This document shows, one piece after another, positions 17,490-25,838 of a DNA stretch of 45,778 nucleotides. The notes under the pieces are model-generated. The model was not told where the DNA came from. It saw only the letters and a list, made by a program, of their open reading frames with translations, and ran no database searches. Source of the stretch: a virus; IMG/VR virus record IMGVR_UViG_3300045286_000026, positions 1-45,778 of that record. One strand, written 5' to 3'. The position numbers and the translations under genes are program-made. Every line of letters starts with the position of its first letter. Within the stretch, counting starts at the first letter, position 1.

Positions 17490-18126
17490 GATTGTCTGCC
17501 TCTTTCCAGTTCCATGTTCTATAACCTATATGTGAAATCAATTTACTAGCATCATGGTCTAAATATATCGGAATACCTGCATCACTAGCTTTTTGAAAAA
17601 ACGGATAATCCTCCGTACTGTATGATTGGTTTTTGGTATTCCATACCGGAGCGAACCAAGGTTGCTCTATTTTATTGAATACCGAAGTTTCGAATAAACT
17701 ACACCCAAACCCACTGCCTGCTACAGGTTGGATTCCTCTCGATAAGGCATTTGTCGCAACCCGATTATTATCGGCGTCTATCGCTACAAACTCCTTAGCA
17801 TCCGTCTTGATGAGATAATTAGTCACCACGATAGGGTGTCTACGCCCAATCATAATCTCTAAAACAGCAGGATGGAACTGGATATCATCATCTAAAAACA
17901 ACAAATGCGTGGCTTTATTTTCAATAGCGCGCGTAACCAACTTCTCTCTATTGCTATGAATAACTGAACCCGTAACTGTATCGATATATAGCTCAAGATA
18001 AATTTCCGGGCAGGTTTTAACTCCATCTTTGGCTATCATCGCCATCAACCCCGCCAGACTGTAGGCAAAATCTATATGCACAGCCCCTGCGGTCGGTATA
18101 GCGACAACCAATTTAATTGAAGCCAT
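17467..18126 (-). CDS. GT-A type glycosyltransferase (family 2-like)
   Basis: The protein has 219 residues from ATG 18126 (TGATG overlap with the upstream stop). KLVVAIPTAGAVHIDFAYSL is the N-terminal strand-loop of GT-A enzymes. NREKLVTRAIENKATHLLFLDDDIQF contains the DDD cluster that holds the metal-nucleotide sugar. Further on lie GSGFGCSLFETSVF and SYSTEDYPFFQKASDAG, the latter carrying an ED acidic pair like that of catalytic regions. It would transfer a sugar to an acceptor, perhaps a phage structural protein or host surface. The acceptor is unknown. Confidence 0.75.
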   Translation of the reverse strand: MASIKLVVAIPTAGAVHIDFAYSLAGLMAMIAKDGVKTCPEIYLELYIDTVTGSVIHSNREKLVTRAIENKATHLLFLDDDIQFHPAVLEIMIGRRHPIVVTNYLIKTDAKEFVAIDADNNRVATNALSRGIQPVAGSGFGCSLFETSVFNKIEQPWFAPVWNTKNQSYSTEDYPFFQKASDAGIPIYLDHDASKLISHIGYRTWNWKEADNHELSITG

Positions 18127-18647
18127 CAACCTCTCCGCAAAATAAAGGAGATATCGTTAACTCCAATTGAGCCTTCAAACGTCAGTAAACCAGGATTGGC
18201 AGTCATCCCCGTTCCCGTGGCCAGGATTCTCTCAGCCTGAGTCGCATTGCGCTTGGATACGGCTAGTAAATTAGCTTGTGCCGTAGCATTGTTGCTAAAG
18301 GCATCTGCGAATCCAGCCCGGATATTGGACTTGGAAGGGTTCAATATCCCGAATCGGGACAACCACTCCCATTCAGCCCTTTTACCAGCCGTCATGCCAT
18401 CCACTGTAGTCCAGACAATCGCTGAATCGTGGTATTCCTGCGCTGAAACACTGGTTCTCCAAACAATAAATGGCGTACTGGAGTTGAGCCAGTTGGCTAC
18501 GCAAACATCATCGCCATTGGTCACGCAAGTTTGAACTGAAGGTTCTGCCAATATTGCTATTTTTAGCGTATCAGCTTCTTGCTGTGTCAATGCCCAGGCG
18601 GATAAAGCCCATAAATATAGCCAAATTCCTAGCCATAAACGCGCCAT
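18126..18647 (-). CDS. Conserved phage protein with N-terminal hydrophobic segment
   Basis: The protein has 173 residues. The first ~20 residues (MARLWLGIWLYLWALSAWA) form a Trp-rich signal-like or membrane segment ending at ALT. The body (TQQEADTLKIAILAEPSV, VANWLNSSTPFIVWRTSVSA) matches a family I recognise from many tailed phages, which lies between adaptor and tail genes and has no known function. The hydrophobic start is unusual for that family and could target it to the periplasm. Confidence 0.7.
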   Translation of the reverse strand: MARLWLGIWLYLWALSAWALTQQEADTLKIAILAEPSVQTCVTNGDDVCVANWLNSSTPFIVWRTSVSAQEYHDSAIVWTTVDGMTAGKRAEWEWLSRFGILNPSKSNIRAGFADAFSNNATAQANLLAVSKRNATQAERILATGTGMTANPGLLTFEGSIGVNDISFILRRG

Positions 18648-18649
18648 AC

Positions 18650-19132
18650 TTAGTTGTCCTCTTGCACTGTCAGAGCACCAGCGGCGAATGTCACAGTGGA
18701 ACCCGCTGGAACTGCTACCGTACCACCTGTTAAAGCTGCATATTCAAGCAAATTACCAGTAGTCGAAGCGTCGAACAGGCCAAATCCTGTAACAGATACA
18801 CCAGGGAAGTTTGTCCAAGTCAGAACATTTTCATTGCTGATCGTCCCACCTGTCCCGGATGAAGCCCCCGAAGCAGTACCATGAGTACCACGCACATTAG
18901 TCAAACTCGGCACAACATCACTTCCGCAGATATTTTGTCTGGCGTAAGAGTTCCCCCCTGCGATCACTTCAGTCCCCGAGGTCGAGTCTGTTGGCTGAGC
19001 CGTAAATAATCCTACCCAAATCTTCGGCGCTGCTGCTGACCAAGTTGCAGTCGAAGTACCTAAAGTTAAAGTCTGCCCTCTCCAAAGAAAGTCAGAAAGC
19101 TTATTTTCAAAAACGTCTGTTTTAGATCCCAT
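18650..19132 (-). CDS. Conserved phage virion-region protein
   Basis: The protein has 160 residues. WVGLFTAQPTDSTSGTEVIAGGNSYARQNIC is a motif seen in many tailed phages near tail-fibre and adaptor genes. It is followed by Ser/Gly-rich GASSGTGGTISN and a beta-rich C-terminal half (VSVTGFGLFDASTTGNLLEYAAL). It probably forms a small beta-structured virion part. The precise role is not known. Confidence 0.7.
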   Translation of the reverse strand: MGSKTDVFENKLSDFLWRGQTLTLGTSTATWSAAAPKIWVGLFTAQPTDSTSGTEVIAGGNSYARQNICGSDVVPSLTNVRGTHGTASGASSGTGGTISNENVLTWTNFPGVSVTGFGLFDASTTGNLLEYAALTGGTVAVPAGSTVTFAAGALTVQEDN

Positions 19133-19148
19133 GGTTTGTTTACCTCAA

Positions 19149-20087
19149 TTAGTTTGGAATTACTTCGAACAATGCGCCTGAAATCATAACAAAGTCAGTT
19201 GCAGCTTCGAGTTGAACCGTAATAGTTACAGTAACATCTGCGGTTGTGTCTTTAGTTAAATAAGTTATGTGTCCTGTAGTAGCGCCGTAAGCAGTGCTGT
19301 TATAAATCGATTGTTTGTTAGCTGAAATATTAAATATTTCACTATCAACCAACAAAGAAGTAGCTGTAGTATTAACAACTCCGCCTATAACAGTCGACCC
19401 ACCAAAAGTAACCTTATACGTTTTATCATCCGCAGAAGCACTATTTTCACCTCTAACTACAAAGCGCAAAGCCCCTGTATCTCCCAGTATATTAGCGGGT
19501 ACAGTAAAACTAAGTGCAGTAATTTCAGATGTAGTTTGAGTGAACGCACCAGGGCCAGTAGTTACAAACGCAGTTAGACTGGACGGAATTATAGGAACGC
19601 CGGAGGTATAAACATTATTTTTAATACTACCTGCGGTGGTCGAAGACATGACTACATAATACCAACCCGCGCTAGTACCAGGGACTGCTGGAACTACAGG
19701 TGGACCAGGGGCTTCTGCAACAGTAGCGCGAATTGCATCTGCCGGAAAATACATATAACAAGAACTATATGTAACTGGAAGTGCAGTTATTCCACTTAGT
19801 GCTCCGTTATTACCAATCGTTCCACTGGTTGGGACAATCATAGGTATTCCAGATACTAACAGAGGAAGTCGCCCTCCTGTGTAATACCATCTAGTTCCGT
19901 CACTATACCAAGGCTTACCACATACTAATGCTTCTCCTACTCCAAATGAAGTAGCAGAGGGTCTATCAGCATAGCAACTATAATTCGTTCGTACTGAATT
20001 ATTTAACGACCCATATACCATATCGCTAATACGCCCCATTTCATAATGTTGTTGGGCGTGCTCAAAAATAGTCATAGTATGAGGCAT
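19149..20087 (-). CDS. Virion protein, unknown
   Basis: The protein has 312 residues from ATG 20087, which has GGTGG ten bases upstream; a longer TTG start at 20102 is less likely. The N-terminal part is polar (TIFEHAQQHYEMGRISDM), followed by a beta-rich body rich in Thr, Ser and Val with no membrane segment. The Val-rich C-terminal half (VTITVQLEAATDFVMISGAL) looks like a jelly-roll-type domain. No family was recognised. Confidence 0.65.
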   Translation of the reverse strand: MPHTMTIFEHAQQHYEMGRISDMVYGSLNNSVRTNYSCYADRPSATSFGVGEALVCGKPWYSDGTRWYYTGGRLPLLVSGIPMIVPTSGTIGNNGALSGITALPVTYSSCYMYFPADAIRATVAEAPGPPVVPAVPGTSAGWYYVVMSSTTAGSIKNNVYTSGVPIIPSSLTAFVTTGPGAFTQTTSEITALSFTVPANILGDTGALRFVVRGENSASADDKTYKVTFGGSTVIGGVVNTTATSLLVDSEIFNISANKQSIYNSTAYGATTGHITYLTKDTTADVTVTITVQLEAATDFVMISGALFEVIPN

Positions 20088-20088
20088 G

Positions 20089-20781
20089 TTAGATACCACC
20101 AAATCGTTGATTGTAAATAGGTGCTCCTAATGGAGCCGTAGCCGCAAAACGTTCTGCTTTTGCAGAGGGGCGGTACCCAAAACGTCGCTCAAAATAAAGT
20201 TCGTTAGCCATGGCGCGTTTCTGATCTTCTAAATCAGAGTCATGTACCATATAAGCTTCACGTACAATCCAATACACTAAGTCCCTTTGATACTGAACTG
20301 GGATGATATCAGGTACATCAGACGATAAACTTAATCCTTCAGCCGGTAATGCTCGTCTATGAACTTCTAATTGCAGCACAACACCAGCGTGGTTAGGTAC
20401 TGGGTAAAGATTAAGTCCTTCCTGGTCAACCCAAAACGAATAAGGGTCACCTTCTTGTAACGGCCAACCTACACCAACTCGGACAATTAAATCTTGAATG
20501 CCGCGATTGGGAATATCGTACTCAGGAATGCCAGCAATCTGCACTCGCACCCGACGAATGCTCTGAATCGAAGCATCCAAAGGGTAAGATCGCTGCCCTG
20601 AAATTGCTTGAATCGTCGTGACTTCTGATGGAGTACGGTCATATTTCAAGCGTGACCGCTCCAGAGCTTCCAAGATTGCAGTATTGGCAAACTCAGTAAG
20701 CTGAAAGTCGCTCCACAAATAAGGGGGAACCGTATCCGCTAAACGAGTTCTAGCCAGCGCAATCAAGTCTCGAAGATTCAC
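20089..20781 (-). CDS. Head-tail adaptor-type protein
   Basis: The protein has 230 residues from GTG 20781 (GTGA overlap). MNLRDLIALARTRLADTVPP and LWSDFQLTEFANTAILEALERSR, with SGQRSYPLDASIQSIRRVRV and YWIVREAYMVHDSDLEDQKRA, is the pattern of the phage adaptor protein that joins portal and tail. It follows the head-completion-like gene, as expected. Confidence 0.75.
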   Translation of the reverse strand: MNLRDLIALARTRLADTVPPYLWSDFQLTEFANTAILEALERSRLKYDRTPSEVTTIQAISGQRSYPLDASIQSIRRVRVQIAGIPEYDIPNRGIQDLIVRVGVGWPLQEGDPYSFWVDQEGLNLYPVPNHAGVVLQLEVHRRALPAEGLSLSSDVPDIIPVQYQRDLVYWIVREAYMVHDSDLEDQKRAMANELYFERRFGYRPSAKAERFAATAPLGAPIYNQRFGGI

Positions 20782-21230
20782 GCGACTTCGCCCAATACAT
20801 GGAATGGAAATCTAGGAGCTTTACGCGCTACTACGATATTACGTCCTTGATCATCTTTTCTTTGTTCCAACAAAGTCATGACTGCTTCTTTCAACGTATC
20901 GATGACCTGTTCAGGCACTTCTACTTCGGTATCTCGTGGTATCTGATAAACTTTCCCATCTACACCAATGACAATGTAGGGAGTATTATCGACCCCTTCC
21001 TGATTCTGAACCAGCAAACGAAATTTACGTTCCTTTTTCTTTGGCTCTTCAACAACTACTTTTTCTGCCAGCTCCTTATTTTCTGCTTCAGCAGTATTAG
21101 CTTGCTGAACTAACGTAATGGCTGAAATCAATTCCTTCTTATTCATTAACGGACTTACAGCGATGCCTAATTCAGTAGCTAAAGTAACTAACTGCATTTC
21201 GGTCATATTTGCTATGTTTTTATCTGACAT
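20778..21230 (-). CDS. Possible head-completion protein with SAP-like N terminus
   Basis: The start is chosen at ATG 21230 (150 residues) because GGAACA lies eight bases before it; the longer frame at 21242 starts right at a terminator tail. The N-terminal 45 residues (NMTEMQLVTLATELGIAVSP, LMNKKELISAITLVQ) look like a SAP/Rho-N type helix-extension-helix that can bind nucleic acid. A charged linker (EPKKKERKFR) follows. A beta-rich C-terminal domain includes DTEVEVPEQVIDTLKEAVMT. The position after the capsid genes supports a head-completion role. Confidence 0.6.
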   Translation of the reverse strand: MSDKNIANMTEMQLVTLATELGIAVSPLMNKKELISAITLVQQANTAEAENKELAEKVVVEEPKKKERKFRLLVQNQEGVDNTPYIVIGVDGKVYQIPRDTEVEVPEQVIDTLKEAVMTLLEQRKDDQGRNIVVARKAPRFPFHVLGEVA

Positions 21231-21242
21231 AAACTGTTCCAT

Positions 21243-21270
21243 AAAAAGAAGCCCCCATTGCTGAGGGCTT
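21243..21270 (-). terminator. Rho-independent terminator after capsid operon
   Basis: On the minus strand AAGCCC and GGGCTT form a six-base stem with a 10-base loop, followed by five T residues. It lies between the stop at 21290 and the start of the head-completion gene, so it may lower expression of the tail genes relative to capsid genes. Confidence 0.75.
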
Positions 21271-21289
21271 AACTAGGAGGGCGAGAAAC

Positions 21290-21862
21290 TTATACAGATG
21301 GAACTGGCAGAGTTGCGTAGTTATAGTACGTACCCAAACCTGTTAGCGCCGTAGTATTTGGCGTAAAGGCTGATCCGCCAGAGGCAACCAAAATTGATCC
21401 GATTGGGCAAACCGTATCGGGGATATTATCTGGCAAGAACCGTAGAACGTCAGTCGTTACGATCGCAGCATTCGGCCATACAGTAGAGAATGACCCAGAA
21501 GCGGGAACTGCTTGTACTGCAACATATTCAGTTACAGTCGTTACGCCTGTGCTGTCACGAACTGTGCGAGTCTGCGTAGTAAAACGCGGCCCTTGATATG
21601 TTTTGATAGTCGCAATACTATCAGCACTACCATCGGCACAAACTACGAAGAAGCAGGATTGATTGGCAGCTAATGCAGTATGACCCGCAGAAAATACCAT
21701 CAAATCAACTGCGGTCAAAGCATAAAATATACCGTTTATAGTGTAAGTAAGGTTGGCAGTCGTTTTAAATTTCGCTGCGGTAGCCGAAATTGTCAACGCA
21801 CCAGAAGCAAAACAAATGTTGCGATTTCTCGTAACTTGTTTATCAGAATATTGAGCAGGCAT
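21290..21862 (-). CDS. Capsid-associated (decoration-like) protein
   Basis: The protein has 190 residues and is beta-rich with many Thr, Ala and Val (ASGALTISATAAKFKTTANL, NQSCFFVVCADGSADSIATI). It lies directly after the major capsid gene and before a terminator, in the same transcriptional block as capsid and portal. This order suggests a decoration or head-stabilising protein. No family was recognised. Confidence 0.6.
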   Translation of the reverse strand: MPAQYSDKQVTRNRNICFASGALTISATAAKFKTTANLTYTINGIFYALTAVDLMVFSAGHTALAANQSCFFVVCADGSADSIATIKTYQGPRFTTQTRTVRDSTGVTTVTEYVAVQAVPASGSFSTVWPNAAIVTTDVLRFLPDNIPDTVCPIGSILVASGGSAFTPNTTALTGLGTYYNYATLPVPSV

Positions 21863-21885
21863 GATTGTTCTCCAATATTAATAAA

Positions 21886-22941
21886 TTACAGACTCAACGC
21901 TGCAACTTCGGCACGAACCATGAACAGATCGTTCAAAATAACAGCCGTTTGCATCGTTTTCCAAGTAACCCAACCACGCTGCGCCCAAGGATCGGAGTCA
22001 GAAGGTTTGGGATTAACCACCATCGGAGAAATTGCATTCATACCTTTCAGTGGTACAGTACCCGCAGCGTCCTTAGCCAGGAAAATAACTGGGTATACTT
22101 CTGCTTGTCTGGTAGCAATACCGTCGTCCACTACTGTAATTGAAGTAAACGGGCCTGAAGTAATGCCAGAATAAGTAGTCGAACCTAGGGCTTTTGCAGA
22201 CCCTGCTGCCTTCAATATACTCGGATCGAGCAAAGTAGTACTCAGATAACGAACATCTTCGACCTTACCCACTTCATTTTCAAAGGGAGTTAACGAGCCG
22301 TACCTTTCAATCGGCACGTAGTTAGTCATATTACGAATGTCAACTTCCAAGTCAGGATGAACCAACGCTACGAAGGAGGCTGCAACGTTCGCAGTTTCGA
22401 AACTCGGAGTAGACCGAATAACTTCAGTAATTTGACGGGCATTCTGAGCTTTCAACGTGCGAGTAATTTTACGTTGGAACCCCAGATGCAAAGGCAGATT
22501 GACGTTAGTACGTCCGGTGCTAGTTGAACAGTTATAAACGACGTTCGTTCCGCCGGTTAGTACACCCAGGCGCATACGTTCTACCATCTGCGCTGCTTGT
22601 TCACCAAGCACTGCGGTAGCTTCCTGAAGCACGGGGTCGGTGTGCGTATCCAGTACGACATCCGTAATCTGCATACCATCTCCCATTTGCTGTAGAACAG
22701 CAGTAACATCCGTTGCAGTCAGTACAGATGCGTTGGGAGTCACACCTTCAACCAAATACTTAGGAGTATTAGGCAGGGCATTATAACGACGAAACTTAAT
22801 AGTCTTCGTGTTGTTGGCAGGCAGTGGTTTTGCCTGTAGGAATTTCTCAACCACCAAGTAAGGTTGAGCACGTTTGATCAGCTCTTTAGAGGCGACGGCG
22901 GCGACCGCCGGGCTGATATCACCATAAGTTGTGGTAGCCAT
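21886..22941 (-). CDS. Major capsid protein, N4-gp56 family type
   Basis: The protein has 351 residues. VASKELIKRAQPYLVVEKFL, KTIKFRRYNAL, VLQQMGDGMQITDVVLDTHT, FVALVHPDLEVDIRNMT and the ending VILNDLFMVRAEVAAL fit the N4-gp56-type major capsid family. The gene follows the scaffold-like gene and has a good ATG start. It should be the main shell protein. Confidence 0.9.
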   Translation of the reverse strand: MATTTYGDISPAVAAVASKELIKRAQPYLVVEKFLQAKPLPANNTKTIKFRRYNALPNTPKYLVEGVTPNASVLTATDVTAVLQQMGDGMQITDVVLDTHTDPVLQEATAVLGEQAAQMVERMRLGVLTGGTNVVYNCSTSTGRTNVNLPLHLGFQRKITRTLKAQNARQITEVIRSTPSFETANVAASFVALVHPDLEVDIRNMTNYVPIERYGSLTPFENEVGKVEDVRYLSTTLLDPSILKAAGSAKALGSTTYSGITSGPFTSITVVDDGIATRQAEVYPVIFLAKDAAGTVPLKGMNAISPMVVNPKPSDSDPWAQRGWVTWKTMQTAVILNDLFMVRAEVAALSL

Positions 22942-22954
22942 AAATTAAATCTCT

Positions 22955-23755
22955 CTATTCAGGTGCTGCGGCCCAAGCTGCTGCAAATTCATCTTCAGGA
23001 GGCGGCGCACCCGTGGAAGGTAATCCCCCGCGTGAACGCTTGACTGCCGATGCTGCTGCAACCTGCTTGGGTGAAGCAGTGGTTGCTTTAGGATGTCTGG
23101 TTTCTTTGTACTCATTTAACATTGAGATAACTTCTCTCGGCGTGCCTGAGTCTCTAACTCGAAAATAAGTTTCACGCAGGTGGTCAGGTCGGGACTCTAA
23201 CCAAGCGTTGAATGTAGGGTCGTCTGCAATCTGATAAGCATCTGGATGAGCTGCTTCAATCGCTGAGAAATGCGCAGTCGCGGCGATCTCATGTTGTGAA
23301 CTCTGCAATGGAGCTACATATTTCTCCAGTGTTTGAGTTACTAACTCTTGAGCCCTACGACGAGCTACCAGGTCAATTGCCTTCACCACATCATCTGAAT
23401 AATCCTGACGAAACTTCGTCAAGAACGCATCATCTGGGTCCTGCTGTTGTGGCAGGGTATATCCGGGCTGAGCAAAATAAGCTGGCTGTCCCTGCATTTC
23501 ATCCGGTGGGATGTAAACTTTTCCTTGTTTAGCGGCTTCCCACATCCGATTGAGTTCACTACGATAGCGTCCTTCAGTTGATTTCAGCCTATGCTGTTCA
23601 GCTTCATAAAGAGCTTTATAATCAACTTCCGGTTCAGTTTCTGACTCCGAAGAGTCTTCCTCTACAGGTTCGTCAGCTACTACTTCAGTAGGTCCATCAC
23701 TAGGTTTGTCATCTGCTTCCCAAGCAGATTCGTACTCATCACGTTCATCTTGCAT
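22955..23755 (-). CDS. Scaffold-like protein
   Basis: The protein has 266 residues. The first 45 residues are highly acidic (EESDEPVEEDSSESETE-type composition). A middle segment (QGQPAYFAQPGYTLPQQQDP) is Pro/Gln rich. A helical region (FRQDYSDDVVKAIDLVARRR, LVTQTLEKYVAPLQSSQHEI) is followed by a C-terminal basic and Pro-rich tail (SAVKRSRGGLPSTGAPPPED). An acidic, coiled and disordered protein just upstream of the capsid gene is typical of internal scaffolds, which guide shell assembly and then leave. Confidence 0.75.
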   Translation of the reverse strand: MQDERDEYESAWEADDKPSDGPTEVVADEPVEEDSSESETEPEVDYKALYEAEQHRLKSTEGRYRSELNRMWEAAKQGKVYIPPDEMQGQPAYFAQPGYTLPQQQDPDDAFLTKFRQDYSDDVVKAIDLVARRRAQELVTQTLEKYVAPLQSSQHEIAATAHFSAIEAAHPDAYQIADDPTFNAWLESRPDHLRETYFRVRDSGTPREVISMLNEYKETRHPKATTASPKQVAAASAVKRSRGGLPSTGAPPPEDEFAAAWAAAPE

Positions 23756-23803
23756 ACACTTTCCTATACTCCAGTAAGCCTGTTGTCAGGGATGGAGAAA
23801 TGA

Positions 23804-24061
23804 CTAAATATAAGCGCCGTCTGTTGAATTGAGCGGGGCTATGCGGGTGTCAGTTATTGCATGTCGCAGAGCGATGAACTTTTGCGCGGCTCCCTGGAGT
23901 CGGGCGGTATCATCTCCTGCGGCGTGAACTAACTGACTTTTTAAATCTTCAATCTGCAAATCCAGCAGGTTCAGGAAGACTTGCATTTCCGGTGTTGAAG
24001 CCAACCGGCGGCACTCCTGTATCTTTTGCTGTAGAGCCGGTTTGTTGGTGAATTGCTGCAT
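23804..24061 (-). CDS. Small helical protein overlapping portal gene
   Basis: The protein has 85 residues. It is helical, rich in Gln, Leu and Ala (LLDLQIEDLKSQLVHAAGDD, RLQGAAQKFIALRHAITDTR). Its first 113 bases overlap the 3' end of the portal gene in another frame, so part of the coding is double. The position between portal and scaffold suggests an assembly helper. The function is unknown. Confidence 0.6.
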   Translation of the reverse strand: MQQFTNKPALQQKIQECRRLASTPEMQVFLNLLDLQIEDLKSQLVHAAGDDTARLQGAAQKFIALRHAITDTRIAPLNSTDGAYI

Positions 24062-25838
24062 GGGCTAATGGATCGATAACTTGGTTACGAATGGCTTGTT
24101 CCTGATCCACGATGATGTCATCGCCAAGTTCAAGTACACGAACACGCTGTTTGTTCAATTCGTAGCGGTTAATAAACGGCTGATCGAACTGATTCATCGT
24201 GCTGTTAGCAAACTGTTCGAGATTCTGCGCTCTGACTTCCCTAGCTACGAGGCTGGACGTTCCCTTAACCACGACATTGAAATCTCCTTTGATATCAGGT
24301 TTAGGATTAAACTGCATGTTCCAGTGATACATAGCAGTCAGGAAAGGACGCATCACGTCGTCGTCCAAACTAAACAATTGATCTTTGAACGTGATCTGTG
24401 CAGCCGACATCAACATGGATAGTCCGCCTACAGTTCGGCCTACGGAACCTTTGCTGGTTGCTTCGCCATGCATGTAACTGGGAATGGTCGCTTCATGGAT
24501 GTTGTTCATGAAATACTGCGACATGCTGAGGTATTCTTGAGTGAACGATCCCATGTTCAGAGTTCGGATAGCGGGGTGCTGCGCTTCGACCCCAACTCCA
24601 GACCGTTGCCAAACTCGGAATGGATAAACTGCACGAGGGTCTTCATCCGGGTGCAACAAATCAATGTTGACCTCAACTTGAGGGCCAGCGCAAATAGCAG
24701 CGTTGTCCATCATGGCGCGGGTTGAAGCATTCAACCCTTTCTGATCATCACGCATCACAGAAGCGATGCCTTCGCCGAAAATGGAAGTCTCATCCTTGTC
24801 GTAATAATAAGCGTAGTAAGGAAGTGACACTCCTTCTATAGGCTGCAATTCTGCCTTAATGACATTGTCGCCCAGAAGCCACACATTTCCCCAGAACTCA
24901 GCCAGCTCAGTTCCTACCATTTCCCTATCGAACCCCAAGTCTACTAAATCATCCTGAGATAAAATGCCCCAATACTCCATAACTTCGTAACGTTTGGATT
25001 TAGGCGCCGCAGCAGAGATATTCCACCCCAAACGGCGCAACTCAGTCTCCCAGAACATTAGCGCTACATCGCCTTCAGCGTGTTCGATCAGATATTTCCG
25101 AATTACATCCCCGCGGAAATCAGGCCGGTCGGCCAGTTCAAGTACTTGGTGACGTGGCATGATGTCACGCTCATAAACAAAACGAGCGTCACGAAAAGTA
25201 GTAGCCGTAGTATCCGGATAAACATTCCAGAGAGGGACCGATTCTATAAAAGGAGTTAACGTAGGTGCTTCTGTCAAATACCAGTTAGCGTCCGGATTCA
25301 ATTTCCATATCTTACGTTCGGCGGTATTTACCAGAGGGCCTTTCATGACTCCAGTGCCGAACAAATTTCCACTATGAATCACGTCCTTCATGATCTTGCG
25401 ATAACGTACTTCCGCCAATTGATCCTGAATTTCACGCTCCATATTGACGGCTGCGACATTGGCTTCTCGCGTCAACAACTCATTTACTTCGTCGGAAGTA
25501 GGCGGACGTTGTAACGCCATCTGTAACTGCATAACGGCCATCGGCGATACTTGCATATCGGGATTTGGCGTAGGTTCAATATGCCAGTTGTCTTCTGAGC
25601 CGGCAGGAAAAACCAAGTCCATTAACCGGGAATCAGCAGACTTTACTTTGATGCGAGTCATGCGCGTAAAGGTGCGCGACCGCTTAATATCCATACGCGC
25701 TACTTCTTCAGGGTCATACACTCCTTTGTATTGACGAAGGTCACGTAGCCAGCGATCTTCCACTTCGATTCGCTCTCCACGTACACGATTAAATTGAGTA
25801 CGAAGTTTAGAACCTAAAGTAGTTGAAATATTAGTCAT
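23949..25838 (-). CDS. Portal (head-to-tail connector) protein
   Basis: The protein has 629 residues. The start is ATG 25838 in a TGATG overlap with the terminase gene. It contains RWLRDLRQYKGVYDPEE, the KSADSRLMDLVFPAGSEDNW region typical of the clip/wing domains, MKDVIHSGNLFGTGVMKGP and GPQVEVNIDLLHPDEDPRAV. A portal ring (12 copies) sits at one capsid vertex and conducts DNA. Location next to terminase and scaffold genes supports this. Confidence 0.9.
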   Translation of the reverse strand: MTNISTTLGSKLRTQFNRVRGERIEVEDRWLRDLRQYKGVYDPEEVARMDIKRSRTFTRMTRIKVKSADSRLMDLVFPAGSEDNWHIEPTPNPDMQVSPMAVMQLQMALQRPPTSDEVNELLTREANVAAVNMEREIQDQLAEVRYRKIMKDVIHSGNLFGTGVMKGPLVNTAERKIWKLNPDANWYLTEAPTLTPFIESVPLWNVYPDTTATTFRDARFVYERDIMPRHQVLELADRPDFRGDVIRKYLIEHAEGDVALMFWETELRRLGWNISAAAPKSKRYEVMEYWGILSQDDLVDLGFDREMVGTELAEFWGNVWLLGDNVIKAELQPIEGVSLPYYAYYYDKDETSIFGEGIASVMRDDQKGLNASTRAMMDNAAICAGPQVEVNIDLLHPDEDPRAVYPFRVWQRSGVGVEAQHPAIRTLNMGSFTQEYLSMSQYFMNNIHEATIPSYMHGEATSKGSVGRTVGGLSMLMSAAQITFKDQLFSLDDDVMRPFLTAMYHWNMQFNPKPDIKGDFNVVVKGTSSLVAREVRAQNLEQFANSTMNQFDQPFINRYELNKQRVRVLELGDDIIVDQEQAIRNQVIDPLAHAAIHQQTGSTAKDTGVPPVGFNTGNASLPEPAGFAD

